A stretch of DNA of 64,000 nt from WHSM01 sp036375165 (GTDB taxonomy: Bacteria; Actinomycetota; Actinomycetes; Mycobacteriales; Micromonosporaceae), in NCBI GenBank assembly GCA_036375165.1, contig DASUSI010000140.1, positions 1 through 64,000 on the forward strand, given 5' to 3'. Positions 33,251-41,544 of this stretch are shown here, piece by piece. The notes under the pieces were generated by a model, which saw only the letters and a list, made by a program, of their open reading frames with translations, was not told the DNA's origin and did no database searches. Numbering within the stretch: position 1 is the first letter of the stretch; the number at the start of each line of letters is the position of its first letter. Position numbers and translations under genes: made by a program.

Positions 33251-33573
33251 GTCACCCCAGATTGTCTGACTCTGATGCGATCCACGTCACCCCCCACAGC
33301 TACCCCGTCGCCCCTTTGCTACACCCGGTCCCGGACCCGCGCGATCATGATCATCAAGGCCCGGATCCCGCGATACGGGACGGAAATCCGGAAATGGATG
33401 ACAGGTGTCACCCAGTGGCCTGTGAATCCGTCACGCCTCTCGCGCTTCGGATTGTTACCCCGGTGCCACCCTCATAGCGTCTGAATCAGCGCATGCGCGA
33501 TCAGATCTGGAGGATTCTTCCGGATCCGGCATGGACCGGCGGAGTCCAAGGAGAACCGAAAGGGGAAAGGTCG
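33251..33573. other. Intergenic region upstream of the lasso cluster
   Basis: 323 bases without a gene. It contains GATCATGATC (33343-33352), a short inverted repeat TCCCG-CGATA-CGGGA (33366-33380) and a possible plus-strand promoter near 33452-33480. These are candidates for control by the cluster-linked response regulator or other factors. Confidence 0.4.
33452..33480 (+). promoter_or_regulatory. Possible lasso-cluster promoter
   Basis: TTGTTA (33452-33457) and TAGCGT (33475-33480) with a 17-base spacer are a weak match to the sigma-70 consensus. It would give a leader of about 85 bases before the precursor ATG at 33574. Other positions are possible. Confidence 0.3.
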
Positions 33574-33684
33574 ATGCGTACCTACGAACGTCCCACCCTG
33601 ATGTCCCTCGGTCTGTTCCAGGACGTGACGGGCCTCGGCGGCCACGGACCGCGCGACGCTCTGTTCCAGCACCAGCTCATCTGA
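33574..33684 (+). CDS. Lasso peptide precursor (A), predicted core LGGHGPRDALFQHQLI
   Basis: 36 aa, ribosome site AGGGGAAAGG just before the ATG. The leader (residues 1-20) has the RRE-recognition pattern Y4-x2-P7-x-L9 with G13 and F15, and ends VTG with Thr at the -2 position needed by the leader peptidase. The 16-residue core starts with Leu and has Asp at position 8, so an eight-residue Leu1-Asp8 macrolactam with an eight-residue tail is predicted, as in the citrulassin group. From the sequence, the mature unmodified monoisotopic mass would be 1739.92 Da. His, Arg and Phe in loop and tail differ from cores I remember. Confidence 0.9.
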   Translation: MRTYERPTLMSLGLFQDVTGLGGHGPRDALFQHQLI

Positions 33685-33705
33685 CCGGATAGCGGGTGCC
33701 GATGA

Positions 33706-33750
33706 ACCGGCCCGGGTGGCAGGCGCGACACGTCCGCCACCCGGGCCGGT
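33706..33750 (+). terminator. Attenuator-like hairpin between precursor and cyclase genes
   Basis: ACCGGCCCGGGTGGC (33706-33720) pairs perfectly with 33736-33750 around a 15-base loop. There is no T-run. It begins 21 bases after the precursor stop and lies 30 bases before the cyclase ATG, so it could protect or partly terminate the transcript, giving more precursor than enzyme mRNA. Confidence 0.65.
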
Positions 33751-33779
33751 CGCTACCGGTGCCGCGGAAAGGGCTCCGC

Positions 33780-35639
33780 ATGACCCCTGCCATCCGAGTT
33801 GACACGATCCCCTCCTGGTTTGTGGCACTGCCCGACCACGAACCGGCCGCCCACGCGGTCACAGAGCTGTTGGACAAGGCTCCGCACCGGATCGACCACC
33901 CTTCGGGGCGACCCTGGGTGCTGGGACACTGGCCGGACCGCTCGCTGGCGGTCGGCGGATCCAGAACCACGACGCTCGCCCTGATCGGACAGCACGCCGC
34001 CACCGGTGCCGAGCTCAGCGGTGCCGCGCGACAGATGCGGTCACCGGGCGATCTGGAACGGTTCGCGGCCACGGTGGTGGGCAGTTGCCACCTTTTGGCG
34101 TCGGTCGACGGCCAGGTCCGGGTGCAAGGCACGGTGACCGGGGTCCGGCGGGTGTACCACGCCCGCTTCGACGCCACCACCATCGCCGCCGACCGCGCCG
34201 ACATCCTGGCCGGACTGCTCGGCACCGGCCTGGACCCGACCAGGCTGGCGCTGCACCTGATGTCACCGCCGGTCCTCTACCCGCTGGCCGGGCTGCCGGT
34301 ATGGCGGGGCGTCGACCTGGTGCCCACGGACCACGCTCTGCTGCTCGACGGTCGTGGCAGGGCCCGCATCGTTCGGTGGTGGACACCGCCCGAGCCGGTG
34401 CTGCCGATGGCGGCCGGCGCCGACCGGTTACGGGAGGCGATGTCCGCCGCGGTCCGGGCCCGGGTGCGCGACCACCAGACGGTGAGCTGCGACCTGGGTG
34501 GTGTGGACTCCACGGCGGTGTGCTCGCTCGCGGCGCGCGGCCCCGCGACGGTGCTGGCCTACACCGCCGCCAGTCAGGACCCGCTGAGCGACGACGTGCC
34601 GTACGCCCGGCGTACGGTGGCCGCGCTCAACGCCGCCGGGGCCCACGTCGAGCACCACGTGATCCCCGCCGAGCGGATGCCGCTGGTGTACCACGGCCTG
34701 CTCGACATGGACGAACCACTCGACGAGCCGTGTGGCGCCACAGTGGACCGGGAACGCTGGCTGGTGATCGCGAGACTCGCGGCCGAAGCCGGCTCGGCAC
34801 TGCACCTCACCGGGTTCGGCGGCGACGAGTTGCTGCACGGCTCGCTGTCCCACCTGCACACCCTGGCCCGCAGCAGACCCCTGTCGACGTGGCGGACCCT
34901 TCGTGGTTTCGCGGTCAAGTACCGCTGGCCCACCAAGGCGCTGCTCCGTCAACTCGGGGACAACCGGCCGTACCACCTCTGGCTCGGCACTGTCGCCGGC
35001 TGCCTGACCGCACCACCGCCCGTGTCAGCCCAGCCACTGTTGGAATGGGGCTTCCGGCCCCGTCTCGCGCCGTGGGTGACGCCGGAAGCGGCGTTCGAGG
35101 TGGACCGGCTGGTCCGGGAGCACGCCGACCGGAAGGCCGAGCCGCTCGCTGCCCGGCGCGGCCAGCACCGGGAACTCGAGACCATGCGGTTCGTCTCCCG
35201 GCTCACCAGACAGTTGGATCAGATGGCGAACCGGTTCGGGGTGACGCTGTCCGCCCCGTACTACGACGACCGGGTGGTCGAGGCCGGGCTCGCGGTGCGA
35301 CCCCAGGACCGGGTCACGCCGTGGCGGTACAAGCCGCTGCTGCGCGAGGCGATGCGCGGCATCGTGCCGGACCACAGCCTGGACCGGCACACCAAGGCCA
35401 ACGGGACGGTGGACGAGGACACCGGGATGCGACAGAACCGGGCACAACTGCTCGCGCTCTGGGATGACTCCCGGCTCGCCGACCTGGGGCTGGTTGACGA
35501 GCGGGCGGTACGGGAGGCGTGCACCCGGCCGATGCCCCGGCAACTCGACAACGGCGTGCTCTACCAGACCGTGGCGTGCGAAGTGTGGCTGCGGACGCTG
35601 GAACGCGTCGCGACACAACAACACCGAGGAGACCCATGA
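33780..35639 (+). CDS. Lasso cyclase (C), asparagine-synthetase-like
   Basis: 619 aa from ATG 33780 (GGAAAGGG upstream); a longer frame from 33696 would run through the hairpin. The N-terminal third is the degenerate glutaminase-like domain with no catalytic Cys2; the rest is the AMP-forming synthetase domain that adenylates the Asp8 side chain and forms the isopeptide bond with the core N-terminus. The PP-loop reads CDLGGVDSTAV (L239-G-G-V-D-S244), apparently one residue shorter than the usual SGGxDS. LTGFGGDELLHGS and SAPYYDDRVVEAGL follow as expected. Its stop overlaps the B1 start as ATGA. Confidence 0.93.
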   Translation: MTPAIRVDTIPSWFVALPDHEPAAHAVTELLDKAPHRIDHPSGRPWVLGHWPDRSLAVGGSRTTTLALIGQHAATGAELSGAARQMRSPGDLERFAATVVGSCHLLASVDGQVRVQGTVTGVRRVYHARFDATTIAADRADILAGLLGTGLDPTRLALHLMSPPVLYPLAGLPVWRGVDLVPTDHALLLDGRGRARIVRWWTPPEPVLPMAAGADRLREAMSAAVRARVRDHQTVSCDLGGVDSTAVCSLAARGPATVLAYTAASQDPLSDDVPYARRTVAALNAAGAHVEHHVIPAERMPLVYHGLLDMDEPLDEPCGATVDRERWLVIARLAAEAGSALHLTGFGGDELLHGSLSHLHTLARSRPLSTWRTLRGFAVKYRWPTKALLRQLGDNRPYHLWLGTVAGCLTAPPPVSAQPLLEWGFRPRLAPWVTPEAAFEVDRLVREHADRKAEPLAARRGQHRELETMRFVSRLTRQLDQMANRFGVTLSAPYYDDRVVEAGLAVRPQDRVTPWRYKPLLREAMRGIVPDHSLDRHTKANGTVDEDTGMRQNRAQLLALWDDSRLADLGLVDERAVREACTRPMPRQLDNGVLYQTVACEVWLRTLERVATQQHRGDP

Positions 35640-35896
35640 TGGTTCTCAAGCTGCGCGACGGGGTGTCCGTCGCGGACACCGACTACGGAGTAGTGCTGCT
35701 CGACGAGGTGAGCGGCGAGTTCTGGAACCTGAATCCGACCGGGGCCCTGGTACTGCGGGCGCTGCTGGAGGACGGTTCCGTAGAACGGGCCACCGAAGAG
35801 CTGAGGGTGCAGTGCGCGGTGGACCGGGAAGCCGCCCACCGCGACGTCCAGGACCTGGTGGCCGCGCTGAACTCGGCGGGGCTGATCCAGTCATGA
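35636..35896 (+). CDS. Lasso RRE/PqqD-like leader-binding protein (B1)
   Basis: 86 aa, overlapping the cyclase stop; GAGGAG upstream. A second ATG at 35639 is possible. VLKLRDGVSVADTDYGVVLLDEVSGEFWNLNPTGALVLRALLEDGS is the PqqD-like winged-helix RRE that binds the leader (Tyr/Pro/Leu motif) and presents the precursor to the B2 peptidase. Split B1 and B2 proteins are normal in actinomycetes. Overlaps B2 by ATGA. Confidence 0.92.
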   Translation: MMVLKLRDGVSVADTDYGVVLLDEVSGEFWNLNPTGALVLRALLEDGSVERATEELRVQCAVDREAAHRDVQDLVAALNSAGLIQS

Positions 35897-36309
35897 GCAC
35901 CCAGGAGATCGTTCCTCGGGACTTCGGTCGGGTGCCGCTGCGGCGGCGGATGCTCGCCCGGGTCGCCGTGGCCGGTGCGCGCCTGCTCGCCACCCAATCC
36001 CCGGTGCGGATCCGGCGGGTGCTGTTGCGACTGCGCAAGGGGGCCGTGCCCGCGACCCGGGAGCAGGCCAGGTACGCCCGGGATGCCGTGATGACCGTGA
36101 GCCTGGCCTGCGCCGGGCGCGAAGGCTGCCTGCCCCGGTCCCTCGCCACGGTGCTGTTCTGCCGACTCCAGGGCCGGTGGGCGGCGTGGTGCGTGGGAAC
36201 CCGCACGGTGCCGCCGTTCGGGGCGCATGCCTGGGTGGAGGTGGCCGGGGAACCGGTCGGGGAGGAGCATCCGGCCGACTACTTCCGGACCTTCTTCACG
36301 GTGCGCTGA
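35893..36309 (+). CDS. Lasso leader peptidase (B2), transglutaminase-like
   Basis: 138 aa from ATG 35893, overlapping the B1 stop. The Cys-His peptidase core is visible: GREGCLPRSLATVLFCRLQG (catalytic Cys) and FGAHAWVEVAGEPVGE (catalytic His). It cuts the leader after the Thr-Gly junction when delivered by B1, freeing the Leu1 amine for cyclisation. The N-terminal helical part (RRRMLARVAVAGARLL) is as in relatives. The exporter follows after 46 bases with its own ribosome site. Confidence 0.93.
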   Translation: MSTQEIVPRDFGRVPLRRRMLARVAVAGARLLATQSPVRIRRVLLRLRKGAVPATREQARYARDAVMTVSLACAGREGCLPRSLATVLFCRLQGRWAAWCVGTRTVPPFGAHAWVEVAGEPVGEEHPADYFRTFFTVR

Positions 36310-36355
36310 GCCGGTTGACGACCCCGCGCCGCACCGTCCAGAAAGGAGACCCCAG

Positions 36356-38161
36356 GTGGCCGCGACGTCGTGGCGGGATGTGGTACGTGTGGCCCGGGGC
36401 CACTACCGCAGTGTCGCCGTGGCGGTGGCGCTGAGCCTGGTGTCGTCCGGCCTCAGCATGGCACAGCCACTGCTGGTGAAACGGGTGATCGACTCCGTGA
36501 TGGCCGGCCCGGTGGCGGGGTGGGTGATTCCCCTGTTGGTCTGCCTGTTCGTCGCGCAGGGTGGGGTGCACGCGACGTCCCGGGTGGTGCTCGTCCGCAC
36601 CGGGGAGGGAATTGTCCTGCGGATCCGGCGCAGCCTGATCGACCACCTGTTGCGGTTGCGGATGCCGGCGTACCACCAGCACCGCACCGGGGACCTGATC
36701 TCCCGTGCCGGCGCGGACAGCACGGCGCTGCGTACCTCGATCGCGCAGGGCATGACGGACGCCGTGGCGGGGAGTTTCGGCCTGGTCGCCACCGTGGCCT
36801 TCATGATCTGGCTGGACTGGCGACTGTTCGTCATCACGTTCTCGGCGGTCGCGGTCGGTGGCGCGGTTGTGTGGCTGGTGCTGCGCCACGTCCGCGCGGC
36901 CTCGCTGGGTACCCAGCAGGCAACCGGGGAACTCGCCGCCGACCTGGAACGGGCGCTGGGCGCGATCCGCACCGTCCGGGCCAGCCGCGCGGAGGCGCGG
37001 GAGGCCCGGCGGATCGGCGAGCGGGCCGGTGCCGCCTACTTCGCCGGGGTACGGATGGGACGGCTGATCGCGCTGATCGAACCGGCCAGTGGGCTGGCGG
37101 TCAACGGGGCGTTCCTGCTGGTGCTCCTGGTGGGCGGGATCCGGGTGGCCGGTGGCGGCAGCACGGTCGGGGACCTGGTCGCCTTCCTGCTCTACCTGAC
37201 GTATCTGGCGATGCCGCTGGACTCGATCGTCCAGTCGGTGACCGCCATGCAGCAGGGAGCCGGAGCGCTGCAACGAATCAACGAGGTGCTGGCACTGCCC
37301 CGGGAGTCCGACCCGCCGGACGCCCACCCGAGTCCGTCACCGCACCGGACTTCCCCACCGGACCGGGCCGGGGGCAATGGCGAGGTCGGCCCGGTGCTGG
37401 AGTTTCGGCAGGTCTGGTTCGGCTACCACCCGGACCGGCCGGTGTTGCGGGGTGCCGACCTGTGGGTCCCGGCCTCCGGGTACGTCGCCCTGATCGGCCG
37501 TTCCGGTGCCGGCAAGTCAACCGTGTTCGCGCTCACCGAACGGTTCTTCGACCCGGACCGTGGGGTGATCCTGTTCGACGGCGTGGACGTGCGGGACCTG
37601 CCCAGGGACGCCTGTCGGGCCGGGATCGGGCTGGTGGAGCAGGACGCCCCGGTGCTGCACGGAACGCTGCGGGAGAACCTGCTGTATGCCGCACCGGACG
37701 CCGCCGACCAGCTCGACCGGGTGATCGACCTGGCCAGTCTGGGCGAGGTGGTGTCCCGATTGCCGCGGGGTCTGGACACGCCGCTCGGTGACCGGGGCGG
37801 GCTGCTGTCCGGCGGTGAGCGGGCCCGGGTGGCGATCGCCCGGACCCTGCTCACGCGGCCGAGACTGCTGTTGCTGGACGAACCCACCGCGCACCTGGAC
37901 CCGGCGAACGAAGCCTCGCTCCGGCGAACCATCGGGCGGCTGTCCCGGGAGTGCGCCCTGCTGGTGGTCGCGCACCGGTTCGCCACCGTACGGGACGCCG
38001 ACCAGATCATCGTGCTCGACCACGGGCGGGTGGTCGCGGCAGGGAACCACGAACGGTTGCTGGAGGCCAGCCCGTACTACCGAGGGCTGGCCAACGGACA
38101 CGAAACCCGACCGGATGACCGTCCCGTACCACGGGTGGGCCGGGCCGCACGCCAGGCGTGA
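36356..38161 (+). CDS. Lasso-type ABC exporter (D)
   Basis: 601 aa from GTG 36356, seven bases after AAAGGAG. Six membrane helices (residues about 15-300) form the exporter-type transmembrane domain, followed by a linker rich in Pro/Ser (about 320-345) and the ATPase with GRSGAGKST (Walker A), LLSGGERARVAIA (signature), LLLLDEPTAHLD (Walker B) and a switch His in VVAHRFATV. As a half-transporter it works as a homodimer, exporting the mature lasso peptide and giving self-immunity. It ends six bases before the convergent regulator gene. Confidence 0.92.
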   Translation: MAATSWRDVVRVARGHYRSVAVAVALSLVSSGLSMAQPLLVKRVIDSVMAGPVAGWVIPLLVCLFVAQGGVHATSRVVLVRTGEGIVLRIRRSLIDHLLRLRMPAYHQHRTGDLISRAGADSTALRTSIAQGMTDAVAGSFGLVATVAFMIWLDWRLFVITFSAVAVGGAVVWLVLRHVRAASLGTQQATGELAADLERALGAIRTVRASRAEAREARRIGERAGAAYFAGVRMGRLIALIEPASGLAVNGAFLLVLLVGGIRVAGGGSTVGDLVAFLLYLTYLAMPLDSIVQSVTAMQQGAGALQRINEVLALPRESDPPDAHPSPSPHRTSPPDRAGGNGEVGPVLEFRQVWFGYHPDRPVLRGADLWVPASGYVALIGRSGAGKSTVFALTERFFDPDRGVILFDGVDVRDLPRDACRAGIGLVEQDAPVLHGTLRENLLYAAPDAADQLDRVIDLASLGEVVSRLPRGLDTPLGDRGGLLSGGERARVAIARTLLTRPRLLLLDEPTAHLDPANEASLRRTIGRLSRECALLVVAHRFATVRDADQIIVLDHGRVVAAGNHERLLEASPYYRGLANGHETRPDDRPVPRVGRAARQA

Positions 38162-38167
38162 CCGGGT

Positions 38168-38779
38168 CTATTCCACGAACCAGCCGGACTCCCGCGCGAT
38201 GCGGATCGCCTCGATCCGGTTGCGGGCCCCGATCTTCTGGTTGACCCGCCAGAGGTTGTTGCGGACCGTACCGACCGCGAGATGGAGTCGCGAGGCGATC
38301 TCCCGAATCGGGATGCCCCGCGCCACCAGGCGTAGCACCTCCTGTTCCCGTTCACTGAGCGGGTTGTCGCGTGCCTGGAGCGCCGCTACCGCCGCCCTGG
38401 GGTCCACGACACGCCCGCCGGCCGCGAGGGTACGTACCGCGGCCACGACCTGCTTCCCCGGCACGTCCCGGGCCACCACTCCCGCTGCCGGAAACCGCCG
38501 TACCACGTTCAGGTTTCCGGTCTTCTCGGTGTCGACGAGCAGCAGCCTGGGGCAGTCCGGCAATCGGCGAAACAACTCCCCCACCACACGGAGTCCTCCG
38601 GCACCGAAGGAATCCACGTCGATGACCATGACATCGAGGTTGTGATTCACGGCTGAGGGGTTGAGGTCACGCGGTGAGCCGAGTTCGGCCGTGACCTCGA
38701 TATCCGCCTCCTGGTCCAGTACCTGGGCGACTGCCTGCCGCAGCAGCGGTAACCTCGCAGCCACCAGGACCTCGATCAC
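38168..38779 (-). CDS. LuxR-type response regulator next to the lasso cluster
   Basis: 203 aa, GTG start with GGAGGTGG upstream. The receiver keeps Asp54 (LDVMVIDVDSFG), but the acidic pair near residues 7-8 is AA, so phosphorylation is doubtful. The C-terminal helix-turn-helix (PLSEREQEVLRLVARGIPIREIASRLHLAVGTVRNNLWRVNQKIG) is of the DesR-like type. No kinase gene is adjacent. Its position suggests control of the lasso cluster, but it is convergent, not co-transcribed. Confidence 0.87.
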   Translation of the reverse strand: MIEVLVAARLPLLRQAVAQVLDQEADIEVTAELGSPRDLNPSAVNHNLDVMVIDVDSFGAGGLRVVGELFRRLPDCPRLLLVDTEKTGNLNVVRRFPAAGVVARDVPGKQVVAAVRTLAAGGRVVDPRAAVAALQARDNPLSEREQEVLRLVARGIPIREIASRLHLAVGTVRNNLWRVNQKIGARNRIEAIRIARESGWFVE

Positions 38780-39116
38780 CGACGAACCACCTCCGCGTCC
38801 ACGTCGTTCGGTAACCGGTGACCCGCGTGGCCGTCCATGATCCTGGTCTCGGGGCGCCCATGATCCGAGTCTCCGTCATCACAGGGACACCACCTCGCCT
38901 CGCCGTGGGTCGGTCCGGTCAGTTCAGCACGTCATCAGGACTACGCCGGAACCAGACGTGTCCTTCGCAATCTCCCCGCGTGACGAAAACGATTACCGGA
39001 TCGAGGGACAACGGCCAGGCCGGCAACGGCACCCCGAAAGCCGGCATATGATCACGCTCCGTACTACTCTCGGCACTTACCTGACGCGCCGGTCCGGCTT
39101 GCCCGCGACGCCCGGT
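38780..39116. other. 337-base gap upstream of the response regulator
   Basis: Nothing recognisable: no coding pattern on either strand. It holds the promoter region of the minus-strand regulator (start 38779) and lies beyond the 3' end of the SDR gene stopping at 39117. Confidence 0.4.
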
Positions 39117-39818
39117 TCAGGGCACCTGCCCGTACACCGGCACATGGGCCCCGCTGACCACCCCCGAGCCGCTCTCGCAGAGGAACCGGATCACGTCGGC
39201 GATCTGCCGCGGACTCACCCATGAGGCGTGGTCGGCGTTCGGCATCGCGGCCCGGTTCGCGGGTGTGTCGATCACGCTCGGCAGCACCGCGTTCACCCGT
39301 ACCCGGTCCTTGGCGTACTCCACGGCCATCGCGTCGACCAGCGCGAGCACCGCGGCCTTGGCGCTGACGTATCCGGCGGCACCGGAGAACGGACGGAGCG
39401 CTGCCCGGCTGGACACGCAGACGATCGCGCCACCACCGGCCGAGATCAGGTGCGGCAGGGCGGCCTGACTCACCAGGTACGTCGGGCGCAGGTTCAGGGT
39501 GAGCTGCCGCTCGAAGTCCGCGATGTCGGTCTCGTGCACCCGGCCGCCCATCGCGAAACCGCCGACCAGGTTCACCACGGCCCGCAGTGGCCGGTCCGGG
39601 TCGGCGGCGGCCGTCGCCACCGTACGGCGGACCGATTCCGGGTCGAACAGATCAGCCCGTACCGTCTCCAGGGCAGCGTGGCCGCCGAGCCGCTCCAACT
39701 CCTGCGCCACGATCCAGGGCACCACCACCCGCCACCCGGCGGCGAGAAACTCCTTGGTCACGTCGCTGCCCAGGCCACCGGAACCTCCGGTGACCAGCAC
39801 CGTCCGCACGGTCTCCAC
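39117..39818 (-). CDS. Classical SDR oxidoreductase
   Basis: About 233 aa if the GTG at 39818 is used (GGAGAG eight bases upstream); the frame is open to 39884 and GTG 39824 is also possible. TVLVTGGSGGLGSDVTKEFL binds NAD(P), NLVGGFAMGG is the NAG region, and the catalytic set is present: S in CVSSRAALRPFSGAAGYVSAKAA with Y-V-S-A-K. The family reduces or oxidises hydroxy/keto groups; substrate unknown. Single gene. Confidence 0.85.
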   Translation of the reverse strand: METVRTVLVTGGSGGLGSDVTKEFLAAGWRVVVPWIVAQELERLGGHAALETVRADLFDPESVRRTVATAAADPDRPLRAVVNLVGGFAMGGRVHETDIADFERQLTLNLRPTYLVSQAALPHLISAGGGAIVCVSSRAALRPFSGAAGYVSAKAAVLALVDAMAVEYAKDRVRVNAVLPSVIDTPANRAAMPNADHASWVSPRQIADVIRFLCESGSGVVSGAHVPVYGQVP

Positions 39819-39962
39819 GTCCACGGCTCTCCGTTCCTGATCCTCGAATTCCTGGGACATCATCCGGGTGCCGTTCCACCACATCCGATCCGTGGACCGG
39901 TTTCACGAAACACGCCGGGCCGGTCACACGAAACCGGGTCCATCGCGTCGAATCCGCGAGTA

Positions 39963-39990
39963 GTAGTGTTACTACATATAGCGTCACTAC
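39963..39990 (+). promoter_or_regulatory. Two PadR-type operator repeats before the membrane protein gene
   Basis: GTAGTGTTACTAC (39963-39975) and ATAGCGTCACTAC (39978-39990) are imperfect 13-base palindromes. Both resemble the perfect GTAGCGTGGCTAC palindrome directly upstream of the PadR gene 1.6 kb away. They end 18 bases before the ATG at 40008. Confidence 0.55.
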
Positions 39991-40007
39991 CCTCTCGGAG
40001 GCGGGCA

Positions 40008-40541
40008 ATGATCGAGATCCCAGACGCCGGGCCGGTCTTCCTCATCGCGCTGGCCGTACACGTGCTGGCCGGTCTGACCTCCGTGGTCACCGGCGGCCTG
40101 GCGGCCGCGGCCCGCAAGCGGCCCGGCCGGCACCCCCGCTGGGGTACCGGCTACCTGTACGGCCTGTCGGTCGTGTTCGCCACGGCGGTCGTGATGTCGG
40201 TGCTGCGCTGGGAGCACAACCGGCACCTGCTGGGGATCGCCGTGGTGGCGTACGGCCTCGGCCTTGCCGGCCGGTGGGCGCAGCGGCACCGGCCACACCG
40301 CTGGATGCTCTGGCACGGGATCGCGATGGCCGGCTCGTACATCGCGTTGCTCACCGGATTCTATGTGGACAACGGCGCGCGGCTGCCGCTCTGGGACCGG
40401 CTGCCGCACCTGGCGTACTGGGTGATCCCGGCCGCCGTCGGCATCCCACTGACCTGGCGGGCGCTGGTCCGCAACGGCGCACTCAGCCGGCCGCCGCGCG
40501 AAGCGTCGCGACCCGCCGGGCGCACATCGCCACGACGGTGA
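40008..40541 (+). CDS. Polytopic membrane protein, DUF2306-like
   Basis: 177 aa; CGGAGGCGGGCA lies before the ATG. Four or five helices: VFLIALAVHVLAGLTSVVTGG, GTGYLYGLSVVFATAVVMSV, LLGIAVVAYGLGLAG, MLWHGIAMAGSYIALLTGFYVDNG and YWVIPAAVGIPLTW. The His/Gly-rich helices and GSYIALLTGFYVDNG are DUF2306-like; function unknown. Its 3' end overlaps the convergent HAAS gene by 59 bases. Shared palindromes suggest it is in the regulon of the nearby PadR. Confidence 0.7.
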   Translation: MIEIPDAGPVFLIALAVHVLAGLTSVVTGGLAAAARKRPGRHPRWGTGYLYGLSVVFATAVVMSVLRWEHNRHLLGIAVVAYGLGLAGRWAQRHRPHRWMLWHGIAMAGSYIALLTGFYVDNGARLPLWDRLPHLAYWVIPAAVGIPLTWRALVRNGALSRPPREASRPAGRTSPRR

Positions 40542-41217
40542 GCCGTACCAGGCTCGCCGCACCGGCCAGCAGCGTCACGGGAGTCCAGCCGGCACCGGTC
40601 GAGGCTGAGCCGAGGAGGCCGAACAGCAGGCCGGTGTCCGCCGCGACGCATGCCGCCGCCGCGACCAGCGCCAGGGTCGCGGCAGTACGAGGTGGCAGGG
40701 GCAGAAACCGTGACATCCCCCGCCACCGGTAGGCCGTCCGGCCGGTCCCGGCAGCCGCGAGCAGCGCGGCCGGCACAGCCACGGCGAGCGCCACCCCGAG
40801 CACCGGCACCACGCTGGTCATGGCCGAGAGCTGCGCCGGCCAGTCCAGTCCGGTACGCCTCGCGAACGCGGCCACCCACGCGGCACCGACCGCCGGGCCG
40901 GTCAGCACCAGGCCGAGCCCGACCCGGTGGGCGGCCCGCCCGGCCAGGGTCCCGGCGAACCCGGCGGCGAGCCGGTGTGGGTCACCGAACCCGGTCACCG
41001 CCGAGTCGGCGGCCACCGTCGGTCGCTGGCCGTCCCAGCGGTACGCCTGGTAGGACTCCAGCAGGCCGTCCCCGACCTCGGCGAGGATGTCCCGACGGGA
41101 CCGGGCGGAGCCAGGCAGGCCGGCGGCGAGCGTCGACAGGTAGCCGTGCAATCGCCGCCGGGCAGCCGCATCCTCGACCTGTTCCAGCAGGTCGGCTACT
41201 GGAAGCGGCCGGGACAT
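40483..41217 (-). CDS. HAAS-domain membrane protein (PadR partner)
   Basis: 244 aa. The N-terminal soluble part (VEDAAARRRLHGYLSTLAAGLPGSARSRRDILAEVGDGLLES) is the HAAS/DUF1700-like domain regularly encoded beside small PadR regulators. Then four helices follow (VGLGLVLTGPAVGAAWVAAF, VVPVLGVALAVAVPAALLAAAG, AATLALVAAAACVAADTGLLFGLLG, PVTLLAGAASLVRLTVVAM). Its ATG shares one base with the padR stop (TGATG). The pair is thought to sense envelope or peptide stress; the mechanism is not established. Confidence 0.78.
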   Translation of the reverse strand: MSRPLPVADLLEQVEDAAARRRLHGYLSTLAAGLPGSARSRRDILAEVGDGLLESYQAYRWDGQRPTVAADSAVTGFGDPHRLAAGFAGTLAGRAAHRVGLGLVLTGPAVGAAWVAAFARRTGLDWPAQLSAMTSVVPVLGVALAVAVPAALLAAAGTGRTAYRWRGMSRFLPLPPRTAATLALVAAAACVAADTGLLFGLLGSASTGAGWTPVTLLAGAASLVRLTVVAMCARRVATLRAAAG

Positions 41218-41543
41218 CAAGCCGCCCCACCGCCGAGTACCGCGTTGACCGCCCCCGCGAACTGGTGCCAGGTCCGCCGCTGCTCCACCAGCGCCTGCCG
41301 GCCCGCCGGAGTCAGGTGGTAGACCCGCCGCCGCCTCCCCGTGGCATCCGACCACGCACCCTGTGCCAGGCCAGCCGCCTCGAGCCGCCGCAGCGCCGGG
41401 TACACCGTGCCGGTGGGCAGGTCGAACGTGCCATTGCTGCCGCTGCGCAGCGCCTCGATCACCGCGTACCCGTGCCGTGGCCCGGCTTCCAGGACCGCCA
41501 GCAACAACCCGTCCAGGTGACCCTTCAGCGACTCTGCCCTCAT
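41217..41543 (-). CDS. Short PadR-family transcriptional regulator
   Basis: 108 aa, the minimal winged-helix form: LKGHLDGLLLAVLEAGPRHGYAVIEAL, LPTGTVYPALRRLEAAGLAQG, RRRVYHLTPAGRQALVEQRR. Translationally coupled to the HAAS membrane protein. A perfect 15-base palindrome two bases before its ATG overlaps the leader, so binding would block its own expression. Confidence 0.9.
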   Translation of the reverse strand: MRAESLKGHLDGLLLAVLEAGPRHGYAVIEALRSGSNGTFDLPTGTVYPALRRLEAAGLAQGAWSDATGRRRRVYHLTPAGRQALVEQRRTWHQFAGAVNAVLGGGAA

Positions 41544-41544
41544 A

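Noticed and set aside
33696..33779. Longer N-terminus for the lasso cyclase
   Set aside because: It would translate the hairpin at 33706-33750; ATG 33780 has a good ribosome site and family-like N-terminus.
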